64,000 bases of DNA, taken from positions 339,495,527-339,559,526 of the forward strand of contig CM042693.1 in NCBI GenBank assembly GCA_023614405.1, given 5' to 3'. Source of the stretch: Avena insularis. Taxonomy: Eukaryota > Streptophyta > Magnoliopsida > Poales > Poaceae. Positions 35,301 to 46,745 of this stretch are shown in pieces. Within the stretch, counting starts at the first letter, position 1. Each line of letters starts with the position of its first letter. The translations under genes were made by a program, and so were the position numbers. The notes under the pieces were generated by a model. It was not told the DNA's origin. It made no database searches and saw nothing but the letters and a program-made list of their open reading frames with translations.

Positions 35301-35958
35301 TGTATGAGAAAATGTGTCACATAGGAGCTAGATAATTATCAATATAAATTCTAAGTGACACAACCTCGAATGTTCACATTTTCTAGGATTGTAATATGCA
35401 CTAAGCATATGACTCCCCCATAATGTGATACTACCATAAAACCAACACGAGGCAAAATAATACAAATAGAGATAATTAATGGACATTATAAAACTTAAAT
35501 TTCTCATGAGAATTGTACCACATAGAGACTACATAATATCCCAATATAAATGCTAGGTGGTATTACTCATGTACACACATTTTTAGGATTGTGGAATGCC
35601 TAAGCATAACACTCCCCTAAAAGATACCAAATATAATCAAGTAAGGCTCAACACAAGAAACACACATACATGGTGTGCCACCTAATCATACACAAATATG
35701 ATTGATACCTCAAGACAATTAAGTGGAAAGCACAACATGTACAAAAGCATGGAAGATACAAAACCAACACATGCACAAGGGGGCGAGTAACTTTCAATGT
35801 AAAGAGTTTAGCATATGTTACCGCAAGGAGGAACATTGGAAATATAATATAATCATGATAATCCAAATGGCTTGGCTTGACAATAGTAATTGATGAAGAT
35901 CCCTCAATTCTTCATAATGTAGCCAAGACTCCAATGCCCTCCAACACACACCTATTGA
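32311..35958 (-). other. Long non-coding 3' region of the copia-like element, internally duplicated
   Basis: No domain-bearing ORF exists where pol would be expected. The sequence is AT-rich and built from diverged repeats. One is a roughly 100-bp unit with GAGCTCCCCAA and GGAATCCT blocks at 32887, 33024 and 33161, with a weaker copy at 34752. A pair occurs at 35317-35423 and 35519-35622. A third pair around 32465-32540 and 34226-34300 shares TTGAATTTCAT and GGTGGAGTTTCC. Minus frames of 60-106 codons lack recognisable families. Confidence 0.6.
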
Positions 35959-38163
35959 TCAAGTTTTGGCTTGTTGGTCCCCAACCAAGTTGGGTCCTAA
36001 GAGGTTAGTCACAATAGGCTTGGTAACCCAAATGGTTCTTTTCTTGACACCACATTGAGCACCAACAAATTTGTCAAACACATTGCCAACCTCATCCTTA
36101 CAAATTGAATAAGCATCATCAATCAAGATAGGATGGGATGAGGAGATACCAATAGTGCATGAGGAAGAAATGTGCCCCTTCTCGCGGCATATGTAGCAAG
36201 TTCTACTCTTGCCATCTTTATTTTTGGATGAAGAAACAACTTGAGGAAGAGCTTGAGTCTTATTGGGAGGAGGCCCGTCTCTAACAAGATGTAGAGCTTG
36301 AGGCTGCTTCCCTTGTTGCTTCTTGCCAAGGGACTTCTTCTTTAATGGGCAATGTTTGACATGATTCCCATCTTCCTTGCACTTGAAGCAAACAATGTTG
36401 GCCGGATTCTTGACTTTATCTTGGGCATTCTTCTTGTTGTCCTTGTGCTTCAACTTGATAGTGGACTTGTTCTTGACATTGGAGTTGAATCCAAGCCTAC
36501 TCTTGTCATTGGGGAATTTTTGCACACTCAAGATTTTGTTGAGCGCGGCCTTCTCTTGATGACCCTTTTTCAAGTCATTCTTCAAAGAAGTGACTTGAGC
36601 CTTGAGCTCTTTGATTTCCTCTACATGGTTAGTTTCAACAAAAGTACTAGAGGAAGTAGATGCTACATTGTTAGAGAAACAAGGCATGGAATATAATTCA
36701 TCACGAGATATAGCATGGTTGTGAGAGGATGAATTACAAGGACTATCACATAGCAATATAACATTTGAAGTAGATATAGTGCTAATGTCCACATGAGGCG
36801 TACTAGATGTTAAATTTGACATGATGGCATCATGAGCTACCTTTAGCCTACCATGGGATACTAGAAGATCCTCATGCGAGCTCGAGAGCTTAACACGACT
36901 TTCTTCTAATTTCCCATAGTTGCTAGTTAGCAACGCAAGTTGAGCCTTTACCTCAACATTCTCCTTCAAAGTAGATGCTTCACAAGAAATAGAGTTAGTA
37001 GCACAAGCATCATCACTATTTGCAAGAGGTGAGGGAAACTTGGCAAGCTCTTTTGAATATGAGGCTTTAAGTTGCTCATGTGACTCGGTGAGTTTGATGA
37101 GCTCACCCTTTATGACCCTAGAGCCATTTTTGAGGTGCTCAAAATCCTCAAGGAGTTTAGCATAAGCAACTTGAGTCTCATCATTTTTACGTTTGAGATC
37201 ACTTTCCACCTCAATTTGTGTTTCTAACTTATCAATATGTTCTTTGCTCTTAATAGCAAAGTCCAAGATTTCAACAAAGTTAGAGCAAGCAATATCCTTT
37301 TTAACAAGGGAACGATAAACAATGTCACCCTTTTCATATAAATCATCAATATCTAGCTCTTCTTCCACATTATCCACATCCTCCTCATCACAAGAGGTAA
37401 TGGGTTCCAAAGTAGGAGTTACCTTATAATCCCTAGCCATAAGGCATAGGTGGGTACCAGAAGAAGGTGAAGATGAGATTGGATTTGAGGCTTTATTCAG
37501 AACCATGTCTTGGCCCATCGAATCTTCGGTTTCCTCTACATGGTTAGCAACACAAGCACTAGAGGAAATGGAAGCATTTTTATCATGGCAAAAAGACAAC
37601 ACAAGCATATCATCATGAGATTTATTCAAGTCATTTCTACATGATATGCAAGGACTATTAACACAAGCATGTAAGGAGTTTTGAGTGCTAGAAGGGTTAA
37701 GGTCCAAAGATAGATCATTGCAACTAGATAAGGATGAAGGATTACAAATAGTAATATCACTATCCATATTGCAATTTCTATCACCACTCACCATATCATT
37801 ACCTTGTGAAAAATCACATGTTGGTGAAGTGGTAGACGATGAGAACTCATATCGACCGGAAGTGGAAGCAACACAATCATCCTCAATAATGTTGGACTTG
37901 CTATATTTATCTTGAAGCTTGGTCCATATCTCACGAGCACTTGAATAAGGCATGATAGAAGAAAGAACTACATTGCTTGCAACATGCAAAAGAATTTTAC
38001 TAGCTAGAGCATTTATATGAGAGTTCAACTTCTCCTCTAAACATTCATTTTGGGTATCCATAGGAGAGGAGAAACCCACATATAGATATCCCTCGATAAT
38101 TGGGTGAATTTCCCGAAATAAATTAAAGCATGCGAATTTTCCAAACATCATAATTTGTGCCAT
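35959..38163 (-). CDS. Gag polyprotein of the copia-like element
   Basis: This uninterrupted 734-residue ORF starts 84 bp from the primer-binding site side of the internal region. Residues about 1-95 resemble the copia gag (UBN2/DUF4219-like) region and include AREIWTKLQDKYSKSN. A Ser/Asn-rich section (about 100-250) is followed by an acidic stretch and long predicted coiled coil (about 285-450 and 535-570). Two zinc knuckles close the protein: CFKCKEDGNHVKHC near 592-605, with one extra residue before the His (CX2CX5HX3C), and CYICREKGHISSSC near 656-669, canonical CX2CX4HX4C. The C terminus KRTIWVTKPIVTNLLGPN resembles the boundary before pol in plant copia elements, after which the frame simply stops. 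Intact coding despite no pol suggests selection on gag or recent origin; this is inference. Confidence 0.72.
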   Translation of the reverse strand: MAQIMMFGKFACFNLFREIHPIIEGYLYVGFSSPMDTQNECLEEKLNSHINALASKILLHVASNVVLSSIMPYSSAREIWTKLQDKYSKSNIIEDDCVASTSGRYEFSSSTTSPTCDFSQGNDMVSGDRNCNMDSDITICNPSSLSSCNDLSLDLNPSSTQNSLHACVNSPCISCRNDLNKSHDDMLVLSFCHDKNASISSSACVANHVEETEDSMGQDMVLNKASNPISSSPSSGTHLCLMARDYKVTPTLEPITSCDEEDVDNVEEELDIDDLYEKGDIVYRSLVKKDIACSNFVEILDFAIKSKEHIDKLETQIEVESDLKRKNDETQVAYAKLLEDFEHLKNGSRVIKGELIKLTESHEQLKASYSKELAKFPSPLANSDDACATNSISCEASTLKENVEVKAQLALLTSNYGKLEESRVKLSSSHEDLLVSHGRLKVAHDAIMSNLTSSTPHVDISTISTSNVILLCDSPCNSSSHNHAISRDELYSMPCFSNNVASTSSSTFVETNHVEEIKELKAQVTSLKNDLKKGHQEKAALNKILSVQKFPNDKSRLGFNSNVKNKSTIKLKHKDNKKNAQDKVKNPANIVCFKCKEDGNHVKHCPLKKKSLGKKQQGKQPQALHLVRDGPPPNKTQALPQVVSSSKNKDGKSRTCYICREKGHISSSCTIGISSSHPILIDDAYSICKDEVGNVFDKFVGAQCGVKKRTIWVTKPIVTNLLGPNLVGDQQAKT

Positions 38164-38246
38164 CGAATGTGAGCGTGTCCTTGTGCACTAATCCCCTAGC
38201 CGACATCTTTACTCTCAAGGCGGTGAAGCCTAAAATGAGAGACCGG

Positions 38247-38258
38247 GCTCTGATACCA
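38247..38258 (-). other. Primer-binding site of the copia-like element
   Basis: The minus strand reads TGGTATCAGAGC two bases from the 5' LTR, complementary to initiator tRNA-Met. Confidence 0.85.
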
Positions 38259-38260
38259 AT

Positions 38261-40617
38261 TGAAAGGATACGGATGTTGCCTAGAGGGGGGTGAATAGGC
38301 GATTAAAACCTTTCCTAGAGGGGCTCAACAAAGGCGGAATAAAACTAGTGTTTACTTTGTAAAGCACAACCTAGAAACAACTAAGGTTCACCTATGTGCA
38401 CCAACAACTTATGCTAAGCAATACAAGCAACAAAGTGATAGCAAGATATATATTACTTCAAGCACGAAGGCAATCACAATGTAAAGTGCATAAGTAAAGA
38501 GCTCGGTTATAGAGATAACCGAGGCACGGGGACAACGATATTTTACCGAGTTCCTCCCAACATGGAGTACGTCTCGTTTGGAGAGGGGGTGGTATCAAAC
38601 CACCAATGCCACAAAAGGCCTCCCTTATTCTCCGGTGAATCTCACCCCAACGGGATCGATCCATGCTTCCACTATCGGTGCACTTCTCGGTGGCAACCGA
38701 AACCTCTCACAAGGTTGGGGCACTTCTCCACAACTTAATTGGAGGCTCCCAACAAACGTCACACAAGGCCTCAACAAGTGCCACCAAGGCCACAATGCCA
38801 CCAAGGCCACAAAACCGTCTAGGGTTCCAAGAACCCAAGAGGGACAAGCTCCAAAGAGTAACTCAAACCAAATCCTCCGAGGAGAACACAAACCGATGCA
38901 CCGAATGCAAATGGCAAGAACACCACAAAGATGCTCAAATCCCTCACTCTCAAGTTCCAACAAAGCTACTAAAGCTATTGGGGGAACAAGAGAGGAGGAA
39001 TCAAAGAGACACAAAATCCCCCAAAATCTAGATCCCAAAGATACACTCACAAAGAGATGAATCGGTTAGGTCAAAACGTAGATCTAGATCACCTCCAACT
39101 ACCCCTCAAATATATGCAAGAATCAACGGAGGGGTGAGTATAAATCAAGCTCAAAGAGTAAGGCAAATGGGGGAAAAGCTTAGACAAAAGGAGGAGGAAA
39201 AAGCAACCCTAAAAGACAAAGGGACAAAGCTATTTAAAAAGACGGACAGATTCTGCCCGTTGGGATAATTTTTCTGAATGGTCCAGTAGTACCGGATATA
39301 ACCAGTAGTACCGCCCATCGCCAAAAATAGATGCAAGAAAAGCAGCAGCGCGCGGCAGCCAGCTTGGTCAACGCATGCAGGCGCGCGTGCAGCGAAGCAG
39401 CAGCAGCTAGCGTGCGTGCAGGTGGCAGGGCGGTTGCATGCGCTGTGCAAGCCAGCAGCAGGAGATGAGGCAACGCGCGGGGCCGGTGGCTGCAGAGCGA
39501 GCGAGCGCGCGAGGTGGGGCTAGCACGAGGCGAGCGAGCGGCGGCCAGCGCGGGAAATGAGCGGGCGCCAGCAGGGATCATGCGGGCAAGTGGGGAAGCG
39601 TGCATGCTCATGCGAGTCAACATGGCAGCGACAGGGCCTAGCGAGGCGGCTGCGCGCGAGCGGGACAGGGCGCAGCAGAGGAAAAAACTGGGCCTGGTGC
39701 AGTGAGGTGATCCTAGGCTGGCTGGTAGTACCGGCCCACCCGGGCGGTACTACCGGGCCAGGCCGGTAGGACCGGACGCAGGGACCGGGCTAGGCAGGAC
39801 ATAAACTATAGCGCTCAGGTGCGGCCGGTACTGTGGGCGGTAGTACCGGTTGGGCCCAAAAACAAGTTTTTTCTTTTTTTTTTTTAAACTGAATAAAAGC
39901 CAATATTCGAACGGTCATAACTTTTGAACGGTAGCTCCGATTGACTCGATACCAATTGTGTTGGAAAGAGGACGACAATAGCTACCCTATAAAAATATTG
40001 GATATCACCAAGTGAGAATGTATCATGTATTATAATGTGGGATACCTCACTTGGTGAGAAACCAAAAAGCCGCATAAATCAAAATCGCAACAAGATACAA
40101 ACAGAAGATCCGATTTTGATGAACAAGAACTTGTTATGGAGATTAACATAAGCTATATATCCTCACATGGGTAAGACCAAATAACAACCAAATACGATGA
40201 TTCAAGTATGCAAAGGTTTGATCTCTCTCCGAACGATGTGATCGAGTTACTCATTCGATAGCCCCTCTTGATAGTACGGTTATCTATCCTAAACTCGGTC
40301 TCCTACACACAACAAGAGACCGGCAAAAGGGAAAACCTATCAAGATTATACCTTTGCCTTGAGCATTCCACTTGAGCTCGATGTAGACGGTCTTGCCCTT
40401 CTCAAGATGGAACACCTTTCTTAATTCCTCATCATCGACCTCGCATATTGAGCTTGCACAACATATCTTCTTTGCATTTCATCGACCTTGAAGCCAACAC
40501 ATGCTCCAAGCGATGCCAATGGACAAATCCTATAAGTATAACTTAATACACACATTAGTCCATAAAGATTGTCATTAATTACCAAAACCACACATGGGGG
40601 CCCAACATGTTCTTTCA
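38261..40617 (-). repeat. 5' LTR of the copia-like element (intact)
   Basis: It begins TGAAAGGATACGG and ends TGTTCTTTCA in plus orientation, so the minus reading is TG...CA. It matches the fragments of the left LTR over its full length. Plus-strand open frames in it (38578-39060) and the minus frame at 38458-38664 are LTR sequence and are not called as genes. Confidence 0.8.
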
Positions 40618-43600
40618 ACAACAACAACAGTAGATCAAGAGCAGCTGCAGCTTATCCACAATCTTACCAAGTCAAGCTGATCTACTCTGCATATCAGGTT
40701 ACCAACTTATAATAGTAACAACACATGCTCATTTCATCTTTTAGAGCATAAGTTTTAGTGGGGGAAATTGGAGGCTCTTAGACTGGTGTAGAAATGCTAC
40801 ACCAGTATCATCATTGAGCTAGGAAAAACCATTCAAGCATCTATTTGTATATACAAACATAATCAAGCCTCATACCATGCATCATTGGCAGCCACACATG
40901 AGTCTCTTTTTAGCTATCCAAGCAGTCAAAGCCAACAAATAGATCATGTCCAGAAATCAAACAACTAGCAACCACATCCTTCACAACTATGGGTTGTGAG
41001 GATAGATTTCTCTCAGATCCACATAGTAATGCTATGTTGAGTCATCATAGAGAGTTTGGTAGTCAAACTTTAGTATCTGTTCTTATTAAGGGTTTGGCCT
41101 CAGCCTTTGCATCATTGGCAGGGGCAAGGGCATCAGTTCATATACACTATGATCATACCACTATGCACACTCCAAGGTGAGGCACCACAGTAGTAGGATC
41201 ACAACCAGAGAAGCCACAAGGGATTTCTGACTGAGTTCATCTTTCAAACCTGGGAAGGGCTACACTCTAATGAAGTGTAGAATTACCACTGTGTATTGAC
41301 AACCAAAGAAAATATCATTAATCCTTAGTCATCCCAAGCCTAGGTCTCAGTCTTTGCATCCTTGACCTAGTCTAAAGCAAGGAGAAGATATAGCCAAGCA
41401 GAGAGCTTTCACACTTATTGGCTAGCTAATACTGGGCACAATCCAAATGTGGGAAGCACCTCAGTAGCAACCTAGCCACAAGTGCCACTAAAGCCTGGGT
41501 TTACTAACTTGAGCTATAGTTTAGCATTCACCAACAATCTCTAGATTAAGGGTCTCATTCAAATTATTTTCCTAAAGATAAACCTTAGGAATCAGGCAGA
41601 TATGTATTCACTGCTCAACATAACTGGAAGCTAGAATATTATCAAGTTAATCATATATTCCACATCCTTTTCTTAAGCATTATACCTAGGAATCAGTTAG
41701 AAAATTGTTAACTGTCAATATAGGACAGAGCATGATCAACCTGAACCTATACTGAACCAGTGGTCAGTATAAAACATAACTGTAAATTCTGGAATTAAGC
41801 ACATATGTACTCAATGCCCAAAATAACAGGAAGTCAAAGTATTATCCAACTAATCATATTTCTCACATAGCTGAGTACAACAGTGACAGTCCAGGCACAA
41901 TTATACATGCTTAGTTTATCTACCAGTCAGAAGAGAGCATTCAAAGGGGAACCTTTGAGAATCACATGATCTCTGTCTCACAAGCATTACCAGAAATCTA
42001 AACACAAGCACTTGACAATAGTGAATTATCATTGACACACTCTAAACAGATCTTACAGATCAAAGATAAGGGGGATTGTCACCACATAAATCTCTAGTAG
42101 ATGATACTAGGGATCTACAATCTTCAGTAGGTAGGGTAGCCATACCAGCTATAGAGAGGGTAGAAGGAGGGACCTACCTGGGGCGAGTCTTAGCTCGCCG
42201 GAGTGGAGGCAGAAGCCGCGGGTGTGGCAGCACGGCGACACGGTGGGCACCAAAGCACCTGCACCGCGCCAAGCCGTCCCAGCAACATCTGCAGCGCGGT
42301 GGGTGTCGTAGCCAAACCGCAGCATCCAGCACATCATCGGTGAACGGCGGCGCCGCGGGCACCACAAACCCTAGCACCAGAGAGGGTCAGATACGACCCG
42401 ATAGAGGCAAGATTCTCAAATCGAGTTGGAAGGCAAGGTCCTTCTAGGGGAGGCGGAACTCCAGCAACCAACGGAGGCAACCACAACGGCCTGCCTTGCC
42501 GGAATCGTGCTAGAGGTGGCGGCGCCTCGCTACGTCGCGTGAGGGGAACCGAGGTCAAGGTCGTGAGCGTGCGTGGTGTGTCTGTGTGTGAGACAAGGAA
42601 GAGAGAAGGGCCAGGGGTGAGGTGGTTGGGCTAAATTCCAAATTGGGCCAACCTAGATGGGCCAGGCCAGCCCATATACCCAACCCAAAACAGCCCAAGT
42701 TAAATAAAATAAGAAATGAAATAAAAGTAAAATAAATAAATTACCAAAATAACCTTTAAACATTTTCATCTATAGAAAATTATAGAAAAATCATAAAAAT
42801 ACATTTAATATGTTAAAATTATCATAAAAATAAGATCTATCTAATAAAAATATAACTTTATTTATTTAAAATAAATATAAAGCACATAAATATTAACATC
42901 GTTAAATCCTAAGTAAAATTTCATAAAATACGAAAAACTCCTAAAAATAAACAAAAAATCATTTTTGTGTATAAAAATAACTCTACTATTTTATAAAAAA
43001 TACCAACTTAGAGTTTTACAAATAAAATATAAAGCAAATATTTAAAGACACTTAATTCTTTGAAGAATTTTATAAAAATAAAGGTAATATTTAAAAAAAA
43101 TTATTTTTAAGATCTTGAATAAATATATTTTACTAGAAAGATACTATGTATATTATTCAAAAACATTTTAAGATAAATTAAATTCATTACTTATTTTACT
43201 CATATTAAATAACCACTTTGTTAATTCTTAAAATTATTTCTTAAGAAATAATCATATTTTCTTATAAAACACTAAAACCTTTAAAGTTTAATTACTAAGT
43301 CTAAATTCATAATCAAAATAAAACTTAAATATAACTATTAGCCTTTAAATGTTTTAAAATCTTAAATTCAAATTAAACTCCTTTTAAATAAATATTATAT
43401 CACTCATGTATAAGATGGTGAATAATCCCCATCTTTTAACCACTCTTAAAAATAACTCTAAACTCTAATAAATTTATAAGATCATCTAATTATGCTTCCA
43501 TTAATAAATTGTATATTATTAAACCATCTTTCACTTACATTAAAAAGGATCATTCATAATCATATTTGTCAAAATCCTAAAACTAGATGATATTCTAAAA

Positions 43601-43682
43601 CTCATTATATCTTAAAAATCACTTCTATTTTTATAGTTAATTTTGGTCTGAACAATTATAAACATCTCATTCGAAGTTTATT
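40618..43682 (-). mobile_element. Host LTR-like sequence, probably minus-oriented
   Basis: After the TSD ACAAC (40618-40622) the sequence continues the 7542-8265 flank. It contains a diverged 78-bp direct repeat (41588-41665 and 41791-41868) and a GC-rich patch at 42160-42560. That patch includes CTCGCCGGAGT, which also occurs in the minus-oriented LTRs at 19016-29107. Beyond 42700 it is very AT-rich, like the U3 of those LTRs. I infer a diverged minus-oriented LTR of the same broad superfamily. Terminal TG/CA ends were not found. Open frames at 42076-42447 and its antisense lack family signatures. Confidence 0.35.
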
Positions 43683-44623
43683 CACTACAACATCAATCCC
43701 CCTATGCCAACGCATTCCTTCCAACGGTAGCAAATATACGTTGAAGTTTATCCACCCCGGCAACTCCTCACCACTCCACGCCCTTTTGCAAGATAAAAGA
43801 ATAAATATCCATGCCTAATTTTAGGAGATAAGACGTGGTCCATAACTCCCCCGTACTGATCGCATCTCAAGTAAAGAAACCCTCCTCGTATATCGCTCCA
43901 CCTCCAAGACGCATCGCCTCCAGTCGACACATCCTTGCCGCCGCGCTCTCGGATAGCATGAGACTGCCGCTGCAAGTTCCCTGTTGATGTCGAGGGAAAC
44001 CTGGTGATGAGGTTTCGTCTACCATGATTGATTGGTTCCATGAAAAAATATCAACAGGATTTCGTGATCTCACTGCAGGTTCTGGTAATTTCTTCGGTTA
44101 TCGAGATCTCCAATTTTTTTTCTCAAAATCTGTAAGTTCGCTTCACAGTTCACACGTTATTCGTTTCTCTATAGGTCGGTGCTTCCTAGTTTGTCTGGAA
44201 TTCTTGCGATGATAATCGCTCCTCAATTGGCGCATATTGGCACTCTCCGGCAGGCACTGGAATACCGACCAGCCATGCCACCCCAAAGCGCTAAGTGCCT
44301 TCTAGATATTTCTATGTGCATATTTTCCTCCATGTTGAAGTTTCTTTGCATGTCTGGTTCTGCGGTGCAGATTGTCACTTCTTTATTTTATTTGCAGCTT
44401 GGTCGTCTTGTGATGTTGGGCTTACGATGTGGTAACTTCTAGATGGATCGATCATTGGTCGTATCTCTTAGATGGATCATTGGTCATATCTGTTAGATGG
44501 ATCGATCTCCCTAAGTGTGGTTACTTGTGGTACTAGCTTATGGTATGACTTACGATTCCATGATCTGGGAAACCTTAATTGTTCCTTTTCTTGCGAAATA
44601 GTTTTATAAATATTTATATAGTA

Positions 44624-44746
44624 CTCTCTTCGACCCAAATTAGTTGACTTAGATTTGTCTAAATTCGATTGTATCTAGACATGATTTAGTATTAGGTTCA
44701 TTCGTATTTTGATAAATTTAAGTTAACTAATTTGGGTCGGAAAGAG
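44624..44746. mobile_element. Stowaway-type MITE, 123 bp
   Basis: Ends CTCTCTTCGACCCAAATTAG and, in reverse complement, CTCTTTCCGACCCAAATTAG form terminal inverted repeats of about 28 bp. Flanks are TA at 44622-44623 and 44747-44748. Confidence 0.88.
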
Positions 44747-45129
44747 TAGAAAATTTTCATATGTTTCAATTCCAAGCGATTGACTCTCATGCAGCTAGCA
44801 AAAGTTGCTTTGGCTGACTATATGAGAACATAACTTATTCTTCTGGCTTTGTACTCAGGGTGCAGATCTGCAGAAAAAGGACAATTATGCGATGCCAACA
44901 TGTATCAACACGTGTGTGCTTATGTAAGTGATAGTATCATCTTCATGGCACTTTCAGATTATTGACCTTACTTCATTGGAGGATGCATAATTTATCGGTT
45001 AGCCTTCAGATAGAAAAGATTGAACAGCACATGGAAAAAATATGTTAAAATGCTAGAACTAAACAAGAAGATTGGTAAGTCTGAAATACGGATAAGTTGA
45101 AATAACTGTTTCACTATTTGATAAATGTA

Positions 45130-45165
45130 CTAGTCCCTCTGAACCAAATTACTTGTCGCAGTTTT
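45130..45165. mobile_element. Truncated Stowaway-like terminus
   Basis: CTAGTCCCTCTGAACCAAAT followed by TACTTGTCGCAG resembles a Stowaway end (CTCCCTCCGT.CCAAATTACTTGTCGCAG). No matching inverted end was found downstream, so it is a fragment. Confidence 0.4.
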
Positions 45166-46412
45166 AGATAAAATGTTACCTAAAATATGTTATTTGGTGT
45201 TAGGATTCATTGGGTCAAATATCTACATCAAGTTATGCATCTATAGGAAGGTTTAATAAAAATTAGAAGTCATTTAAGTAAACATGATCTTACTGTTATT
45301 TTGTTTTGAATCAGCAAAAGAGTATATTGTGATCCTTAATCAAGAACTTGGTACTGATGGCAAACAGAATAATCTCATGGTAATACATAGCTGAATTGAT
45401 TATTTCTTCTTTGTATTTTTATAGAAAAATTACTCATCTCTTGCGATTCACAACAAGAACAAGAAAATCTTTCTCCCTCTTGGGAACATGCAATCATGAA
45501 GCATGCGTCCTACTATAGTTAAAGTATGTAATATGTTAGAACTATATATATTTCAAGAGCTCAAAAATTCTAAAAGGGAGTGTTTCTCTTGACATAATTA
45601 TAAGCTGCGACCCATAATATAAGATTGAGGACTCTAAGTAGGAAACGAATTCCTGGTAGTGCATGCTGATGCTACATTAGAAAAACACGATTAGTTGATA
45701 TGACCATTCCAAAAGGTTGAAATTATTAGTACTGCAGAAGGAAGATTTGTTTCAAGCTTTGTATGTTACTCCACTTTAAATTCACTAAATAATTAACTTC
45801 ATTTCTCTTTCTAATGGTGCATTACCGAGATATATCTTTTTTTGGTTGCAGGTCGCCAAGACAAATGGATGATGCATGGCTGAGATGGTGATAGCAAGGA
45901 TGATGATGTTGCTACTACTAGATAGTTTTACACTGTGGCTTAGGATGTCATTTTTCATGGTCAATGTTTAGAAGAGAACATTTATTCTCTGGATCGTGTT
46001 ATCTGTAATATGACAATGTTGGTTTAATATATTATGTCTTCATATTCACTATATAGAAGATCATCGACATTGACCAAATAATCTTTGTTGACAACATGTA
46101 AATGTCATAAATTACTCCCGATATGTAATAGTCCCTCTAAGCAAATGATGATCTACATATCCATTTAAATCCCATTCCTCTACGGAAACCACGAACGCAT
46201 GTGATATGTTGTTAGACCCTAACTATATATGTTGCTATCTTACAACGCATATTCGTATAGGTTACCAACACATGTATATGCGTTTCCATAGAACCTTGCA
46301 ACGCCACAAACGGCAACGCATTCTAGATCCGTTGGTATAAGCTCTAGCAACGCTTTTATAGACATTTGGAAACACATCATTGTGTTGCTGAAGGGGGGTT
46401 CCTGTTGTAGTG

Positions 46413-46745
46413 TTTTAAAGTTAAATTTAGTCACTTATATCATTAATTAAAATATGATAACTCAACATCATGTGTAACCCTCATAAACCCTAATGTAAAA
46501 CCTAATAAACCTTAAGACTAATTAACCTTAACTAAATACTAGCTTTTTCAAATGTCATTCTTTTTGCCACTTCACAAAAAAAAATCTATAATAGTTCCTT
46601 CAGTTCTTAAGAACTCAATCCAATGACTTTTTATCTCAGTCACCAGATAACAATTAATCATAATCACATTACTCTATCCATATTTGTATATTTTGGATTG
46701 TTAACACTTAAGTTCCTTATCAATGTCATTGCTTATGAAATAAAC
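46413..46745. other. Right remnant of the host LTR-like sequence
   Basis: AT-rich sequence with no coding signal, between the CACTA end and the truncated gypsy LTR. It shares no similarity with the first 146 bp of the intact right-hand gypsy LTR, so it belongs to the older host. Confidence 0.4.

Larger units (their letters stand above)
8266..40617 (-). mobile_element. Non-autonomous copia-like LTR retrotransposon, interrupted
   Basis: This element spans 8266-40617 with TSD ACAAC (8261-8265 and 40618-40622). Its LTRs have TGAAAG/CTTTCA ends: 38261-40617 (2357 bp, 5' LTR in element sense) and 8266-32296 (3' LTR). The 3' LTR is broken into 8266-9523, 16615-17504 and 31985-32296 by later insertions; its own sequence sums to 2243 bp after removing the MITE. 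The primer-binding site is at 38247-38258 and the polypurine tract at 32297-32310. The only long ORF is a gag-like protein (35959-38163). There is no protease, integrase or reverse transcriptase, so it would need helper proteins. The copia assignment rests on the gag resemblance and is inferred. Confidence 0.75.
43683..46412. mobile_element. Non-autonomous CACTA transposon, 2.7 kb
   Basis: The ends are inverted: the left starts CACTACAACATCAATCCCCC and the right, read in reverse complement, starts CACTACAACAGGAACCCCCC. Flanking triplets are ATT and TTT, an imperfect 3-bp duplication. The right subterminal region repeats AACGC(A) five to six times (about 46190-46355), and the left has CCAACGCATT near 43709, typical transposase-binding repeats. 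The interior carries no transposase domain; it holds a Stowaway MITE and gene-like but unrecognised sequence. It sits in the AT-rich host LTR-like sequence. Confidence 0.7.

Noticed and set aside
42076..42560. Gene on either strand in the GC-rich patch
   Set aside because: Open frames on both strands are explained by GC content, and the patch matches the GC-rich leader part of related LTRs.
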